A DNA stretch of 34,044 nt from positions 1-34,044 of IMG/VR virus record IMGVR_UViG_3300008114_000086; one strand, 5' to 3'. Position numbers and translations under genes: made by a program. This DNA is from a virus. Below, piece after piece: positions 14,553 to 22,252 of the stretch. The stretch's first letter is position 1, and the number at the start of each line of letters is the position of its first letter. The notes under the pieces were generated by a model. It made no database searches and was not told where the DNA came from. It saw only the letters and a program-made list of their open reading frames with translations.

Positions 14553-15740
14553 ATGAATAACAACCCAGAAAACGACCAATTAGGTTTAGACAACCTAGAG
14601 TTCTTTGAAAATTTTGCTACTGAAGATCCCCTAGAGGAAAAACAGTTCGACCCCAACGCCAATCTTGCTCCTGATATTCTAGCAGGTGAGAAGTTGGACT
14701 TAGCCGATGATGACCTTCCATTAGGAGGTCAGGAGAAAACACCCGAAGCTAATCCTCCTACTCCTACTAACACACCAGATCCTGCTGATGAAGAGGAAGA
14801 AGATGAGGTACCTGCAAATGACTTAGAAGATGATGCTGACGATAACTCCGATGACATTAACTACTATGAAGCATTTGGTAAAGGACTACTTCGCTCAGGT
14901 CACTTTGACCTAGGAGAAGATGTAAACCCAGATGAGGTAGAGTGGACAGAAGAATCATTCTTAGAAATGATGTCTACAACCGTTGAGAACAAAGCTTGGA
15001 AACAACTAGAGGAAATTGCACTAGAGGCTTATGGTCAAGAAGGAATCGAGTTAGTTAGAGACCTCTTTATTAATAAGGTTCCTGTTCAACAATATCTTTC
15101 TAAGTACAACGAACAAGTTGCACTAGAGAATATTGACATGACCAATCCTCAAAACCAAGAAGCAATCTTCCGTGAGTATCTATCTCGTACAGGTTTAGAT
15201 GCAGATGAAGTGGAAGAGCAACTTGAGTATGCCGTCAAGACTAATAAACTTGAGAACTTCTCAGAAAAGTATTACGTTAAATTACTAGAACGTAGTAAGC
15301 AAGAAAGAGAAAGCTTGGCAGAGCAAAGTGCACAACGTCAAAGAGAAGCACAAGAAAGAGAAAATGCAAGACAAGAGTCTTACATTAAAACTCTTGAAGA
15401 TGCAATCAAGTCAGGAGAGATTAATGGATATCCTATTAATCAGAACGAAGCTTCTAACTTGTTTGATTATGTAACTAGTAGAAGTTATCAGTTACCTAAC
15501 GGACAAAAGATTAGTGAGTTTGAGTTTACTCTAGCTAAGATGCGTCAAGAAGATCCTCAGAAGTTTCTAGCAGTAGCAAGACTAGTTCAATCTAACTTAG
15601 ACTTAACTCCTATTAAGAAGAAAGGTGTAAGTGAAGAAACGAACTCAATTTTCAAAGAATTGCAAAACAAGTCTAAAAAAGGACCCAAAGGAGAACCTAG
15701 GAAAGAGACCCAACTCTTTAGTAATTTCTTCGGAAGGTAA
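14553..15740 (+). CDS. Putative scaffolding protein
   Basis: The protein has 395 residues and lies between portal and major capsid genes, the classic place for a scaffold. The first 110 residues are strongly acidic and low-complexity (for example DEEEEDEVPANDLEDDADD), and the middle is helical. Residues about 240-285 form an Arg/Glu/Gln coiled coil (QERESLAEQSAQRQREAQER), and the C-terminal 30 residues are basic (NKSKKGPKGEPRKE) and could bind the capsid shell. This charge layout fits scaffolds that are removed during maturation. No protease motif was seen. It is the first gene after the promoter at 14494-14523. Assignment rests on position and composition rather than a specific motif. Confidence 0.65.
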   Translation: MNNNPENDQLGLDNLEFFENFATEDPLEEKQFDPNANLAPDILAGEKLDLADDDLPLGGQEKTPEANPPTPTNTPDPADEEEEDEVPANDLEDDADDNSDDINYYEAFGKGLLRSGHFDLGEDVNPDEVEWTEESFLEMMSTTVENKAWKQLEEIALEAYGQEGIELVRDLFINKVPVQQYLSKYNEQVALENIDMTNPQNQEAIFREYLSRTGLDADEVEEQLEYAVKTNKLENFSEKYYVKLLERSKQERESLAEQSAQRQREAQERENARQESYIKTLEDAIKSGEINGYPINQNEASNLFDYVTSRSYQLPNGQKISEFEFTLAKMRQEDPQKFLAVARLVQSNLDLTPIKKKGVSEETNSIFKELQNKSKKGPKGEPRKETQLFSNFFGR

Positions 15741-15770
15741 AAAGAAAGCACACATAAACACTAAAATAAA

Positions 15771-17300
15771 ATGCCTAATCAATCCATTTCCAGAGTTAAC
15801 GGACGCGTTATAGCTAACGCCCACGTTACCAGCTCATACTATTCCAAGAATAGTTTGGGTAAACTGACTGACAAGAACTTTGTCGAGTCTATGTTGAAAT
15901 CTAAACCTGACCAGTATGACAAAATCATGTTGCGTCTGTTTACTGACACTCGCTTGTATTCTAACGACTTGTTGGATCTTGTGATGAAGAATGGTAAGCC
16001 TTTCATGGTTAACGACCCTAACGGTGTCTTCACTTACAAAATCAAGAAGCGTGCTGAGTTGCCTAAGATTATCGCAAACTTCGCTACTGCACAAGCTAGA
16101 CCTGGTATCGATGGTCAAGAGTTTGAAATCGTATTCGACAAGCAAGGCTTTGTTGCAAACGATATCATCTCTGCTCACCGTTACGAGCAAGAGACTTTGG
16201 TACAAGTTGTATCTGAGCCTGAGCGTTACCAAAACGGATTCAAGTATCGTTGTCGTGCCGTTGCCGCTAACAGTACTGACTTTGTTAACCAACGTTTCTT
16301 GGTTGTAGGTACTGAGTACTTCAAAGTAGGTAACGTGTTGGGTGAGTTCACCACTTCATTCTCTAGCTTAGGTTTGTTTGATGGTCACTTGGAAGTAATG
16401 GCAGATGTTCTTAGCCAATATGGTGTAGAGCACACTATCACTGACTGGGCTGATGCAACCAAGTTGGGTATGCAGACTGATGCTACTGGCAATCCTATGG
16501 ATTTGACCTACTATACTTTAACTGATCCTACTGCTGAAGCTGAAAAGACCAAGATTGTAGGTTGGGAACCAACCGTATCTCGTTTGTTGCGTATGGAAAT
16601 GATGCGTATGAAAGCAAACATGTTGATGTGGGGTCGTCAAGGTCAAGCCAAAGACGAAAAAGGTCGCTCTACTCGTATGAAGCAAGGTTTGTGGCAGCAA
16701 TTGCACTTAGGTAATATTATCCAATATGACCGTGGTCAATTCTCTTTGAACTTGATTCGTACTGCTATCGGTGACTTGTTCTACAACCGTGTATTGATTG
16801 CTGATCGTAAAGTAAAAGTTTACACCAACCGCGCAGGTATGGAGTTGGCTTCTTCTGCTATCAAGAAAGACTTCAACGGTGCCAACATGATGGTATCTGC
16901 TGACAAATTCTTGGATGGTAAAGATCGTTTGAAGCAAGGTTATGCTTTCCAATTTGACCACTATATGACTACTGAAACTGGTCCTGTAGAGTTCGTAGAA
17001 TTGGAACAGTTGAACATGCACGCTACGTTCTTGGAACTTGGCCCTAACAAGAAAACTCCTCCAATCTTCATCGTACTTGATGTATCTGGTCAAGAAGATT
17101 CTGGAATCCGTGAGGTAAAATTGTCTACTCGTCCTAACATGTACTACCAGTACATCCCTGGTTCAGTAGGATTCGGAAGTCAACAAACTGTAATTGCTAA
17201 CAAAGATCCTTATAGCACTTACATCATGAAAGACTTCTGTGGTGTCTTCTTGGAAGATCCTACCCGCACTGTAATTATCAAAGAATACCCACGCTTGTAA
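15771..17300 (+). CDS. Major capsid protein (HK97-fold, crAss-like)
   Basis: This 509-residue protein fits the crAss-like major capsid in size, position and pattern. An N-terminal arm (SISRVNGRVIANAH) is followed by the LYSNDLLDLVMKNGKPFMVND segment, and later come EFTTSFSSLG, LMWGRQG and LFYNRVLIADRKVKVYTNRAG. The gene is strongly biased to TTG for Leu and CGT for Arg compared with neighbours such as TerL, a sign of very high expression. An A-rich leader without Shine-Dalgarno precedes the ATG. A strong G/C hairpin terminator follows directly. It builds the icosahedral head; the HK97 fold is inferred from family membership. Confidence 0.9.
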   Translation: MPNQSISRVNGRVIANAHVTSSYYSKNSLGKLTDKNFVESMLKSKPDQYDKIMLRLFTDTRLYSNDLLDLVMKNGKPFMVNDPNGVFTYKIKKRAELPKIIANFATAQARPGIDGQEFEIVFDKQGFVANDIISAHRYEQETLVQVVSEPERYQNGFKYRCRAVAANSTDFVNQRFLVVGTEYFKVGNVLGEFTTSFSSLGLFDGHLEVMADVLSQYGVEHTITDWADATKLGMQTDATGNPMDLTYYTLTDPTAEAEKTKIVGWEPTVSRLLRMEMMRMKANMLMWGRQGQAKDEKGRSTRMKQGLWQQLHLGNIIQYDRGQFSLNLIRTAIGDLFYNRVLIADRKVKVYTNRAGMELASSAIKKDFNGANMMVSADKFLDGKDRLKQGYAFQFDHYMTTETGPVEFVELEQLNMHATFLELGPNKKTPPIFIVLDVSGQEDSGIREVKLSTRPNMYYQYIPGSVGFGSQQTVIANKDPYSTYIMKDFCGVFLEDPTRTVIIKEYPRL

Positions 17301-17317
17301 TCTTAGCGGTCTCTGAC

Positions 17318-17341
17318 GGGGGAGGTAAAACTCCCCCTTTA
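17318..17341 (+). terminator. Intrinsic terminator after the capsid gene
   Basis: GGGGGAG at 17318-17324 pairs with CTCCCCC at 17331-17337 across a 6-nt loop, followed by a short T tract. It lies 17 bases after the capsid stop and should reduce read-through into the connector genes. Confidence 0.75.
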
Positions 17342-17377
17342 GGGATATAAGATTAAATAAAACAATCAACCAAAATA

Positions 17378-18319
17378 ATGAAAGGACAAGAAATTGCACG
17401 TGGTAGTAAGGTTATTAAACCTTATCGCCGAGAACCTTCAAACTCTAGGAGTTTAGAAGGATCGCTGTACAGGGAAGGATTTAACTTCATCCCAGGTACA
17501 TCAAAAAAATATTACCCTCGTGTTGACTCACGTGGAGTAATTAGAACAGGACTTGATGAGAACGCAATGAAGTTGCGGGCGATTGAAGACCCTGAGGTAA
17601 GAGAGCTAGAGATGCAACGTATTAAGAAACTAAAAACTTACTACGAATCTATTTTAGATGAATCTTTAGAACCTACCAGTACGTTCTATGACGAGATAAA
17701 AGAAAACGGGTTTACCCTTGAAGACGGTGACAACATCTTTAACTTAGAGAATCCTCGTGACGCAGTTAACTTTTTCTGGTTACTCGAAACGGATATGATT
17801 GCTCACAGTATCGAAGATATTGACAACGGCAAAGCTGATGGATCTATCGTACGTTTCTACGTACACGATGGAGAAGTTGAGTCTAAGAGTGCCTTTGAGC
17901 GTAAGAAGCGAATCAACAGTGCGATTGCTGCACTAGATAAGATGACCGCAGTTAAACGCAAGAAGATTCAAAAGCTCTTAGGTTTAGGTTTACCTGCTGA
18001 CTCAAGCGAGGAGGAAGTTTACAATGCTCTTGACGAGTACTTGAGAATTCCCTCAACAGCACTTGAACATGACCCAATTGCTGCGTTTACGAAAATCACT
18101 AACTATAGTGAAGAGACCTTGGCTATCAAGAGTCTTATTAGAGAGTTGATTGACTACAACGTAGTTAGAGTTAAAGGTTCTGTTGTATATGAAGGAGAAC
18201 ATGTATGGGCGAGATCTATCGAAGAGTTAGAACTTATGATAGCAGACCCTAAGAACACCGACATTTACAGTGCCTTTAAGGATAAGATTAAAAACAAAAT
18301 GAAACTAACCATCCTATAA
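17378..18319 (+). CDS. Conserved virion protein after the capsid gene (function unknown)
   Basis: The protein has 313 residues, hydrophilic and mostly helical, with a basic N-terminus (MKGQEIARGSKVIKPYRRE) and charged helices throughout (EDPEVRELEMQRIKKLKTYYE; KRKKIQKLLGLGL). There is no signal peptide or membrane segment. In crAss-like genomes a conserved protein of this size often follows the capsid gene, and it is likely virion-associated, perhaps internal or connector-related. I recognise its position but no defined function. The leader has the A-rich form AATCAACCAAAATAATG and follows the capsid terminator, so expression depends on read-through or a promoter not recognised here. Confidence 0.65.
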   Translation: MKGQEIARGSKVIKPYRREPSNSRSLEGSLYREGFNFIPGTSKKYYPRVDSRGVIRTGLDENAMKLRAIEDPEVRELEMQRIKKLKTYYESILDESLEPTSTFYDEIKENGFTLEDGDNIFNLENPRDAVNFFWLLETDMIAHSIEDIDNGKADGSIVRFYVHDGEVESKSAFERKKRINSAIAALDKMTAVKRKKIQKLLGLGLPADSSEEEVYNALDEYLRIPSTALEHDPIAAFTKITNYSEETLAIKSLIRELIDYNVVRVKGSVVYEGEHVWARSIEELELMIADPKNTDIYSAFKDKIKNKMKLTIL

Positions 18320-18328
18320 TAACCGAAG

Positions 18329-19045
18329 ATGATACCAGTACAGGAGTTGATTTACGAGTTTAAGTTAAGCTTAAATAAAATGGATAGGCAGGATAACGTG
18401 CAGATCCCTTTGGAAGATATTTTAGTTTTCTTAAACCAAGCTCAACTCTCTTGGGTAAAATCAAAGGTAGGAGAGAACAACATCTTTAAAGATGGTTATG
18501 AAGGGACTAGAAAAAGGATTGACGACTTACAAGTATTGAAAGTTGATGATGCCTCTTTACCACTACTGAAAACAACAGACGTTCTTTATAAAGGCTACAA
18601 AGCTGACTTAAAAACAATTCCTAACTACATGATGTATGTTATGTCTCATGTAGGCGCAAGCAAGGAAGATTGTAAGGCAGGTTTAACAGTAGATTTGATA
18701 AGACAAAACGATCTGTCGACTTTATACTTTGATGCAAACTTTAGCCCCTCCTTTGAATGGAGATCGACATTTGCAACTATCGGCCAAGATAACATCATAG
18801 TATATACTGACGACTCGTTTGAAATTGAGAATCTCTACTTAACTTACTTGAGGTACCCACAGCCTATTGATTCAGAAGGCTACATCAAAATTGATGGTAC
18901 GGACTCAGTAACTAGAGACTGTGAACTTCCTTACTACACCAAGCCAGATATCCTGAACTTGGCTAGTAAGTTTGCCGCACAATCAGTAGACAATCAAGCT
19001 CAAGCAGTCTTTGCAGAGGACAGAAGTGTTAAAAACTCAGAATAA
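18329..19045 (+). CDS. Head-tail connector/ring (adaptor) protein
   Basis: The protein has 238 residues. The start MIPVQELIYEFKLSLNKMDRQDN and the segment QIPLEDILVFLNQAQLSWVKSKVG are typical of the crAss-like adaptor or 'ring' protein that docks below the portal, as I recall the family. It is comparable to P22 gp4-like head-completion proteins. Later strands include NIIVYTDDSFEIENLYLTYLRYPQPID. It is expected to form a dodecameric ring sealing the head after packaging. It lies nine bases after the previous gene and before the abundant structural protein. Confidence is good for a connector role and lower for the exact ring number. Confidence 0.75.
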   Translation: MIPVQELIYEFKLSLNKMDRQDNVQIPLEDILVFLNQAQLSWVKSKVGENNIFKDGYEGTRKRIDDLQVLKVDDASLPLLKTTDVLYKGYKADLKTIPNYMMYVMSHVGASKEDCKAGLTVDLIRQNDLSTLYFDANFSPSFEWRSTFATIGQDNIIVYTDDSFEIENLYLTYLRYPQPIDSEGYIKIDGTDSVTRDCELPYYTKPDILNLASKFAAQSVDNQAQAVFAEDRSVKNSE

Positions 19046-19062
19046 AATAAAAACATAAAAAA

Positions 19063-20463
19063 ATGAACTACGATTTCACCCAAGTATTTGTTCCTACAAA
19101 CAAATACATCACCACTGGAAACGGATTCGATGCTCTCGGAGCTCGTATCTTCGGCGTATTTACTCCTACCTATGTTGCTAACACCGACCAATTAGTAGGA
19201 TATCAATCTGTTAACTATAGCACAGGTGCTCCTACTCCATCATCTACTCAACCTTTCAAAGAGATTGTTGTAGCTGTTGGTACTGGTACTTCTTTCCCTG
19301 CAACTAAATTTGGTAGCTTTAAGTCTCCCACAATTAAGAAGGGTAAAGTAACCCAAGTGTCTTACGTTGCTGCTGATGCATCTGCTGCTAAACAGCAAAT
19401 CTCTTACATCGGCTTTGATGAAGTTAACGATTACAAGTCACCTGCTTTCTCTTGCGATGAAGAGTATGTTATCACTTTGAAAATTGACGAGTACTGGTCT
19501 AAAGGTGTATTCCAACCTATGATTCAAGAGTCAGTTCGTGTGAAGACTACTTCTTGCACTGAGTGTGGAGGTAACTGCGATGCTTTGGATTGCTATGATG
19601 TTATGGCTGAAGTAGCTAACAAAATCAATGCTAATCCTTTGTTGAGCAAGTATGTAACTGCTACTCACGTATTTAAAGGTTCTGCTCCTAGCTACAAGTA
19701 CATCTTGACTTTGCCTGATCCAGGTAACTCTACTGCGGAAAACGCTGTATTGGCTTCTTTGCAAGCTTACTACCCATCTGGTACTTACGGTACTATTGCT
19801 CTTACTACTACTGACTTAGACGGTGATACCGATGCAGATGCACTAGGTAACGTATTGTTTGAGATTGCTACTCCTGTATTGGCTATCGAAGCAATGCCTA
19901 CTTACTTAGGTGTAGCTTGGGAAAAAGTTAAGACTGCTGTTGGTTCTGTAACTGCATGTGGTGTTAAGTTGGAAGGTAAGGCTTTGGATGCTTTTGGTAA
20001 CGCTTGTGTACCTGATGCAGTTCCTTACGTATTCAACTTGGTACGTTTCCAAGTTACTGCTGCTAAAGCACCTTTCACCACTCAAGATTTTGATATTAAC
20101 GACTTGGTAAGTCCTTGGTACGTAACTAAGACTCAAGACGTTAAATACGCAATCGGTGCTGGTAGTGCAATGGCAGAATTGGAGCGTCACTTCTTCCGTA
20201 ACAACTTGCCTAACGTGGCTGAGTCTGTGTACTATTGGAATCCTATCTACAACGAAGACGTAAACAGCTTCTTGTATGTAAACAGCACTTTGTTGTACAA
20301 CGTGTTGTCTATCAAATTCTTGGATGATTCTCCAGTAGGATTTGAGAAGAAGTCAACCAATAGCCACGAGTTGTTAATCATGGTAGATACCACTAACGAA
20401 TCTGCTAACACTGTTATCAGTTCCGCTAACATCTCTGCCTTCTTTAACTACTTTGCCGCCTAA
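19063..20463 (+). CDS. Abundant structural (virion) protein, 466 residues
   Basis: This is a structural protein with a start MNYDFTQVFVPTNKYITTGNGFD and beta-rich segments. It has a Cys cluster at about residues 166-178 (CTECGGNCDALDC) that could bind metal or form disulfides, and a C-terminus rich in small residues (ISSANISAFFNYFAA). The gene shares the strong TTG/CGT/GGT codon bias of the capsid gene, has an A-rich leader and is followed by a strong terminator. All this marks a high-copy virion component. Candidates are an auxiliary capsid protein or a tail component; I cannot choose between them by sequence alone. It has no signal peptide. Confidence 0.7.
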   Translation: MNYDFTQVFVPTNKYITTGNGFDALGARIFGVFTPTYVANTDQLVGYQSVNYSTGAPTPSSTQPFKEIVVAVGTGTSFPATKFGSFKSPTIKKGKVTQVSYVAADASAAKQQISYIGFDEVNDYKSPAFSCDEEYVITLKIDEYWSKGVFQPMIQESVRVKTTSCTECGGNCDALDCYDVMAEVANKINANPLLSKYVTATHVFKGSAPSYKYILTLPDPGNSTAENAVLASLQAYYPSGTYGTIALTTTDLDGDTDADALGNVLFEIATPVLAIEAMPTYLGVAWEKVKTAVGSVTACGVKLEGKALDAFGNACVPDAVPYVFNLVRFQVTAAKAPFTTQDFDINDLVSPWYVTKTQDVKYAIGAGSAMAELERHFFRNNLPNVAESVYYWNPIYNEDVNSFLYVNSTLLYNVLSIKFLDDSPVGFEKKSTNSHELLIMVDTTNESANTVISSANISAFFNYFAA

Positions 20464-20475
20464 TCATTAAATAAC

Positions 20476-20501
20476 GGGGGGACTGATACTCCCCCCTTTT
20501 T
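20476..20501 (+). terminator. Intrinsic terminator after the 466-residue structural gene
   Basis: GGGGGGA at 20476-20482 pairs with TCCCCCC at 20490-20496 across a 7-nt loop and is followed by five T residues. Confidence 0.85.
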
Positions 20502-20522
20502 AAACTTTTAAAAACTAAAAAA

Positions 20523-20972
20523 ATGGCAAAAGATATTATCTTAAAGACCGGCACATACCTGCAAACTGTCACTAATAAAGACATTGCAGCAGGTGCTATC
20601 CCAGGTGTTTCACTTGAGAAGTTCGTAGTTAACTTGTTGAAGAACCCAACTTGTTGTGCAAAGTACATTACCTTGAGTAAAGGTACTGTAACACAGTCAG
20701 GTAGTATTACTACTGCTGTGACTTTGAACCAACCTGCTGGAGAAATTACCACAGTAAGTGCGACTATCGGTGCAGGCGCTGCTTCATCTTTCACCTTAAA
20801 CAACAGCTACATCAAAGCTGACTCTGTTATCCTTGCTACGGTAAATGATACTACAGGTTCTGGTATGATTGCTGTTCAAGTTGACGGAATTGTAGCAGGT
20901 TCTTGTACAGTTACTCTTGGAGGTGTTGTTGCAAACACTGGAGTTTTAATTGTTGGATTTGCAATCATGTAA
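20523..20972 (+). CDS. Capsid decoration / head-fibre-like protein
   Basis: The protein has 149 residues. The N-terminal part (DIILKTGTYLQTVTNKDIAAGAIPG) looks like an attachment segment. The C-terminal beta domain runs EITTVSATIGAGAASSFTLNNSYIKADSVILATVND through AGSCTVTL to VLIVGFAIM. This is a widespread phage decoration-type beta-sandwich with the 'FTLxNSxI...SVIL' signature, usually displayed as trimers on capsids. Its position in the capsid/fibre region and its own terminators on both sides support a virion surface role. Head fibre versus small tail decoration remains open. Confidence 0.7.
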   Translation: MAKDIILKTGTYLQTVTNKDIAAGAIPGVSLEKFVVNLLKNPTCCAKYITLSKGTVTQSGSITTAVTLNQPAGEITTVSATIGAGAASSFTLNNSYIKADSVILATVNDTTGSGMIAVQVDGIVAGSCTVTLGGVVANTGVLIVGFAIM

Positions 20973-20978
20973 TTAATC

Positions 20979-21002
20979 GGGGAGAGAAATCTCCCCTTTT
21001 TT
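20979..21002 (+). terminator. Intrinsic terminator after the decoration gene
   Basis: GGGGAGA at 20979-20985 pairs with TCTCCCC at 20990-20996 across a GAAA tetraloop, followed by six T residues. This is a very stable canonical terminator only a few bases after the stop codon. Confidence 0.88.
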
Positions 21003-21014
21003 AAAGTAAACTAA

Positions 21015-21524
21015 ATGGCTAACGTACAAAGAAATATAGAAGTTTATAAGGCTAAGGATTGTTCTTACTTAACTGTACACGATACGTCTTACTATCCTAT
21101 CCTCCCTGATGAGGCAAACATCCAAATTATTATTCCTGGGTATGACACAGGGTTTGAGTTTGCTTTTGTTTTAAATGAAGTTAATGTTTTTAACTCCTAC
21201 TCATTTGGATTAACTACAAGTGAGACTGAGGACTTTGTAGAATTGCCTGATGGTTTGTATACCCTTTATCTGACTACTTGTCCAGATACAGGTATTTGCA
21301 CACGTTATCATTTGCGTACTTGCAAGATTGATTGTCGCCTTGCAGTACAATGGGCTAAGTATGCCCAAGATTGTGAAGATGAAAAAATTCTTTACTACTT
21401 AGACAAGATTGAGTTTTTGCTTCGTGGGGCAGAAGCCAATGCAGATTTATGTAACCCCGATAAGGCTATAGAACTTTACAGAAAAGCAGATGACCTACTC
21501 AGAAGATTTGAACTGGACTGTTAA
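21015..21524 (+). CDS. Conserved Cys-containing virion protein, 169 residues
   Basis: The N-terminal half is beta-rich (IEVYKAKDCSYLTVHDTS, ANIQIIIPGYDTGFEFAFVLNEV). The second half has a Cys-containing stretch (YLTTCPDTGICTRYHLRTCKIDCRL) and then amphipathic helices (KILYYLDKIEFLLRGAEANAD). The helical half with 'C.id.rl...' resembles conserved structural proteins found near crAss-like fibre genes. It starts right after the terminator at 20979-21002. Its end overlaps the start of a small basic ORF by 35 bases. Function is unknown; the Cys content matches the neighbouring fibre proteins. Confidence 0.65.
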   Translation: MANVQRNIEVYKAKDCSYLTVHDTSYYPILPDEANIQIIIPGYDTGFEFAFVLNEVNVFNSYSFGLTTSETEDFVELPDGLYTLYLTTCPDTGICTRYHLRTCKIDCRLAVQWAKYAQDCEDEKILYYLDKIEFLLRGAEANADLCNPDKAIELYRKADDLLRRFELDC

Positions 21525-21678
21525 GAGGAAACTTGCATTAACTGCATACAAAGAATTGCAGCACATCAAGTATCTAACTAAACCTTATTACAAGAAGTCT
21601 AGAAAGTACATGAGGTTCTTGAAACTGAACCACTGTCTAGATTGTATTGACTCCAACAACTTGAAAATAAAACTATAA
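21490..21678 (+). CDS. Small basic protein, 62 residues
   Basis: The product is Lys/Tyr-rich and helical (ALTAYKELQHIKYLTKPYYKKSRKYMRFLKLNHCLDCID). The gene begins inside the last codons of the previous gene and stops one base before the next start, so it fills the gap between two structural genes. Tight placement and a plausible helical sequence favour a real gene, but no family is recognised. Confidence 0.5.
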   Translation: MTYSEDLNWTVKRKLALTAYKELQHIKYLTKPYYKKSRKYMRFLKLNHCLDCIDSNNLKIKL

Positions 21679-21679
21679 A

Positions 21680-22237
21680 ATGGCACATAAAGCACATAAA
21701 CCTTGCTGCGAACCTAACAACTGTGGAGAAATCATTCCTTCTAAGTGTGTTAAGTATACTGGTACTCCTACCACTAATGGTCCAATAGACAAAGAGTTTG
21801 AATGTACTCCTTATCTAAATGACGTTATTCATTTGTTTGATGACAACTTTAAAGACATTATTGAGAAAATCGGGATTAGTAAATCTGCCCTTGACAATGC
21901 TAACACATCTTGTGGTCTTGGTTTGGTTAATACTAGTTCTCTCACGACATATACAGTTAATGATACTCGCTATGTTCAAAGCGAAGTAGTAGTACAACTG
22001 TTGAATGTAGTATGTGCCCTACAAAAACAAGTTAACTACTTAAAGAGTGAAAACGCTACTACAGATAGTGGAAACGTTTTCTGGTTAGACTTGCCTTTAG
22101 ACCAAGACTTTAAGACTTGGTTGAGTGTTAATGGTCAATGTATTTTGACTGAGCCTTGTGCACCTGCTGGTGGAATCACAAATTTGCGTGGTTTACTTCA
22201 GGTGATGATAACTAAACTTTGTACCTGTTGCCCATAA
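21680..22237 (+). CDS. Cys-rich fibre-associated structural protein
   Basis: The protein has 185 residues with Cys in clusters at both ends (KPCCEPNNCGEIIPSKC; LCTCCP). The segment KCVKYTGTPT near residue 24 parallels KCISYSGDGL in the next gene's fibre protein, suggesting a shared virion-attachment module. The middle is helical (LNDVIHLFDDNFKDIIEKIGIS; VVQLLNVVCALQKQVNYLK). It is directly upstream of the probable tail fibre and probably works with it as an adaptor or short fibre. There is no signal peptide, so any disulfides would form only outside the cell. Confidence 0.6.
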   Translation: MAHKAHKPCCEPNNCGEIIPSKCVKYTGTPTTNGPIDKEFECTPYLNDVIHLFDDNFKDIIEKIGISKSALDNANTSCGLGLVNTSSLTTYTVNDTRYVQSEVVVQLLNVVCALQKQVNYLKSENATTDSGNVFWLDLPLDQDFKTWLSVNGQCILTEPCAPAGGITNLRGLLQVMITKLCTCCP

Positions 22238-22252
22238 TTAATCTAAACTATA

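Noticed and set aside
15834-17093. Long minus-strand open frames opposite the capsid gene
   Set aside because: They result from the strong codon bias of the capsid gene and show no protein-like features.
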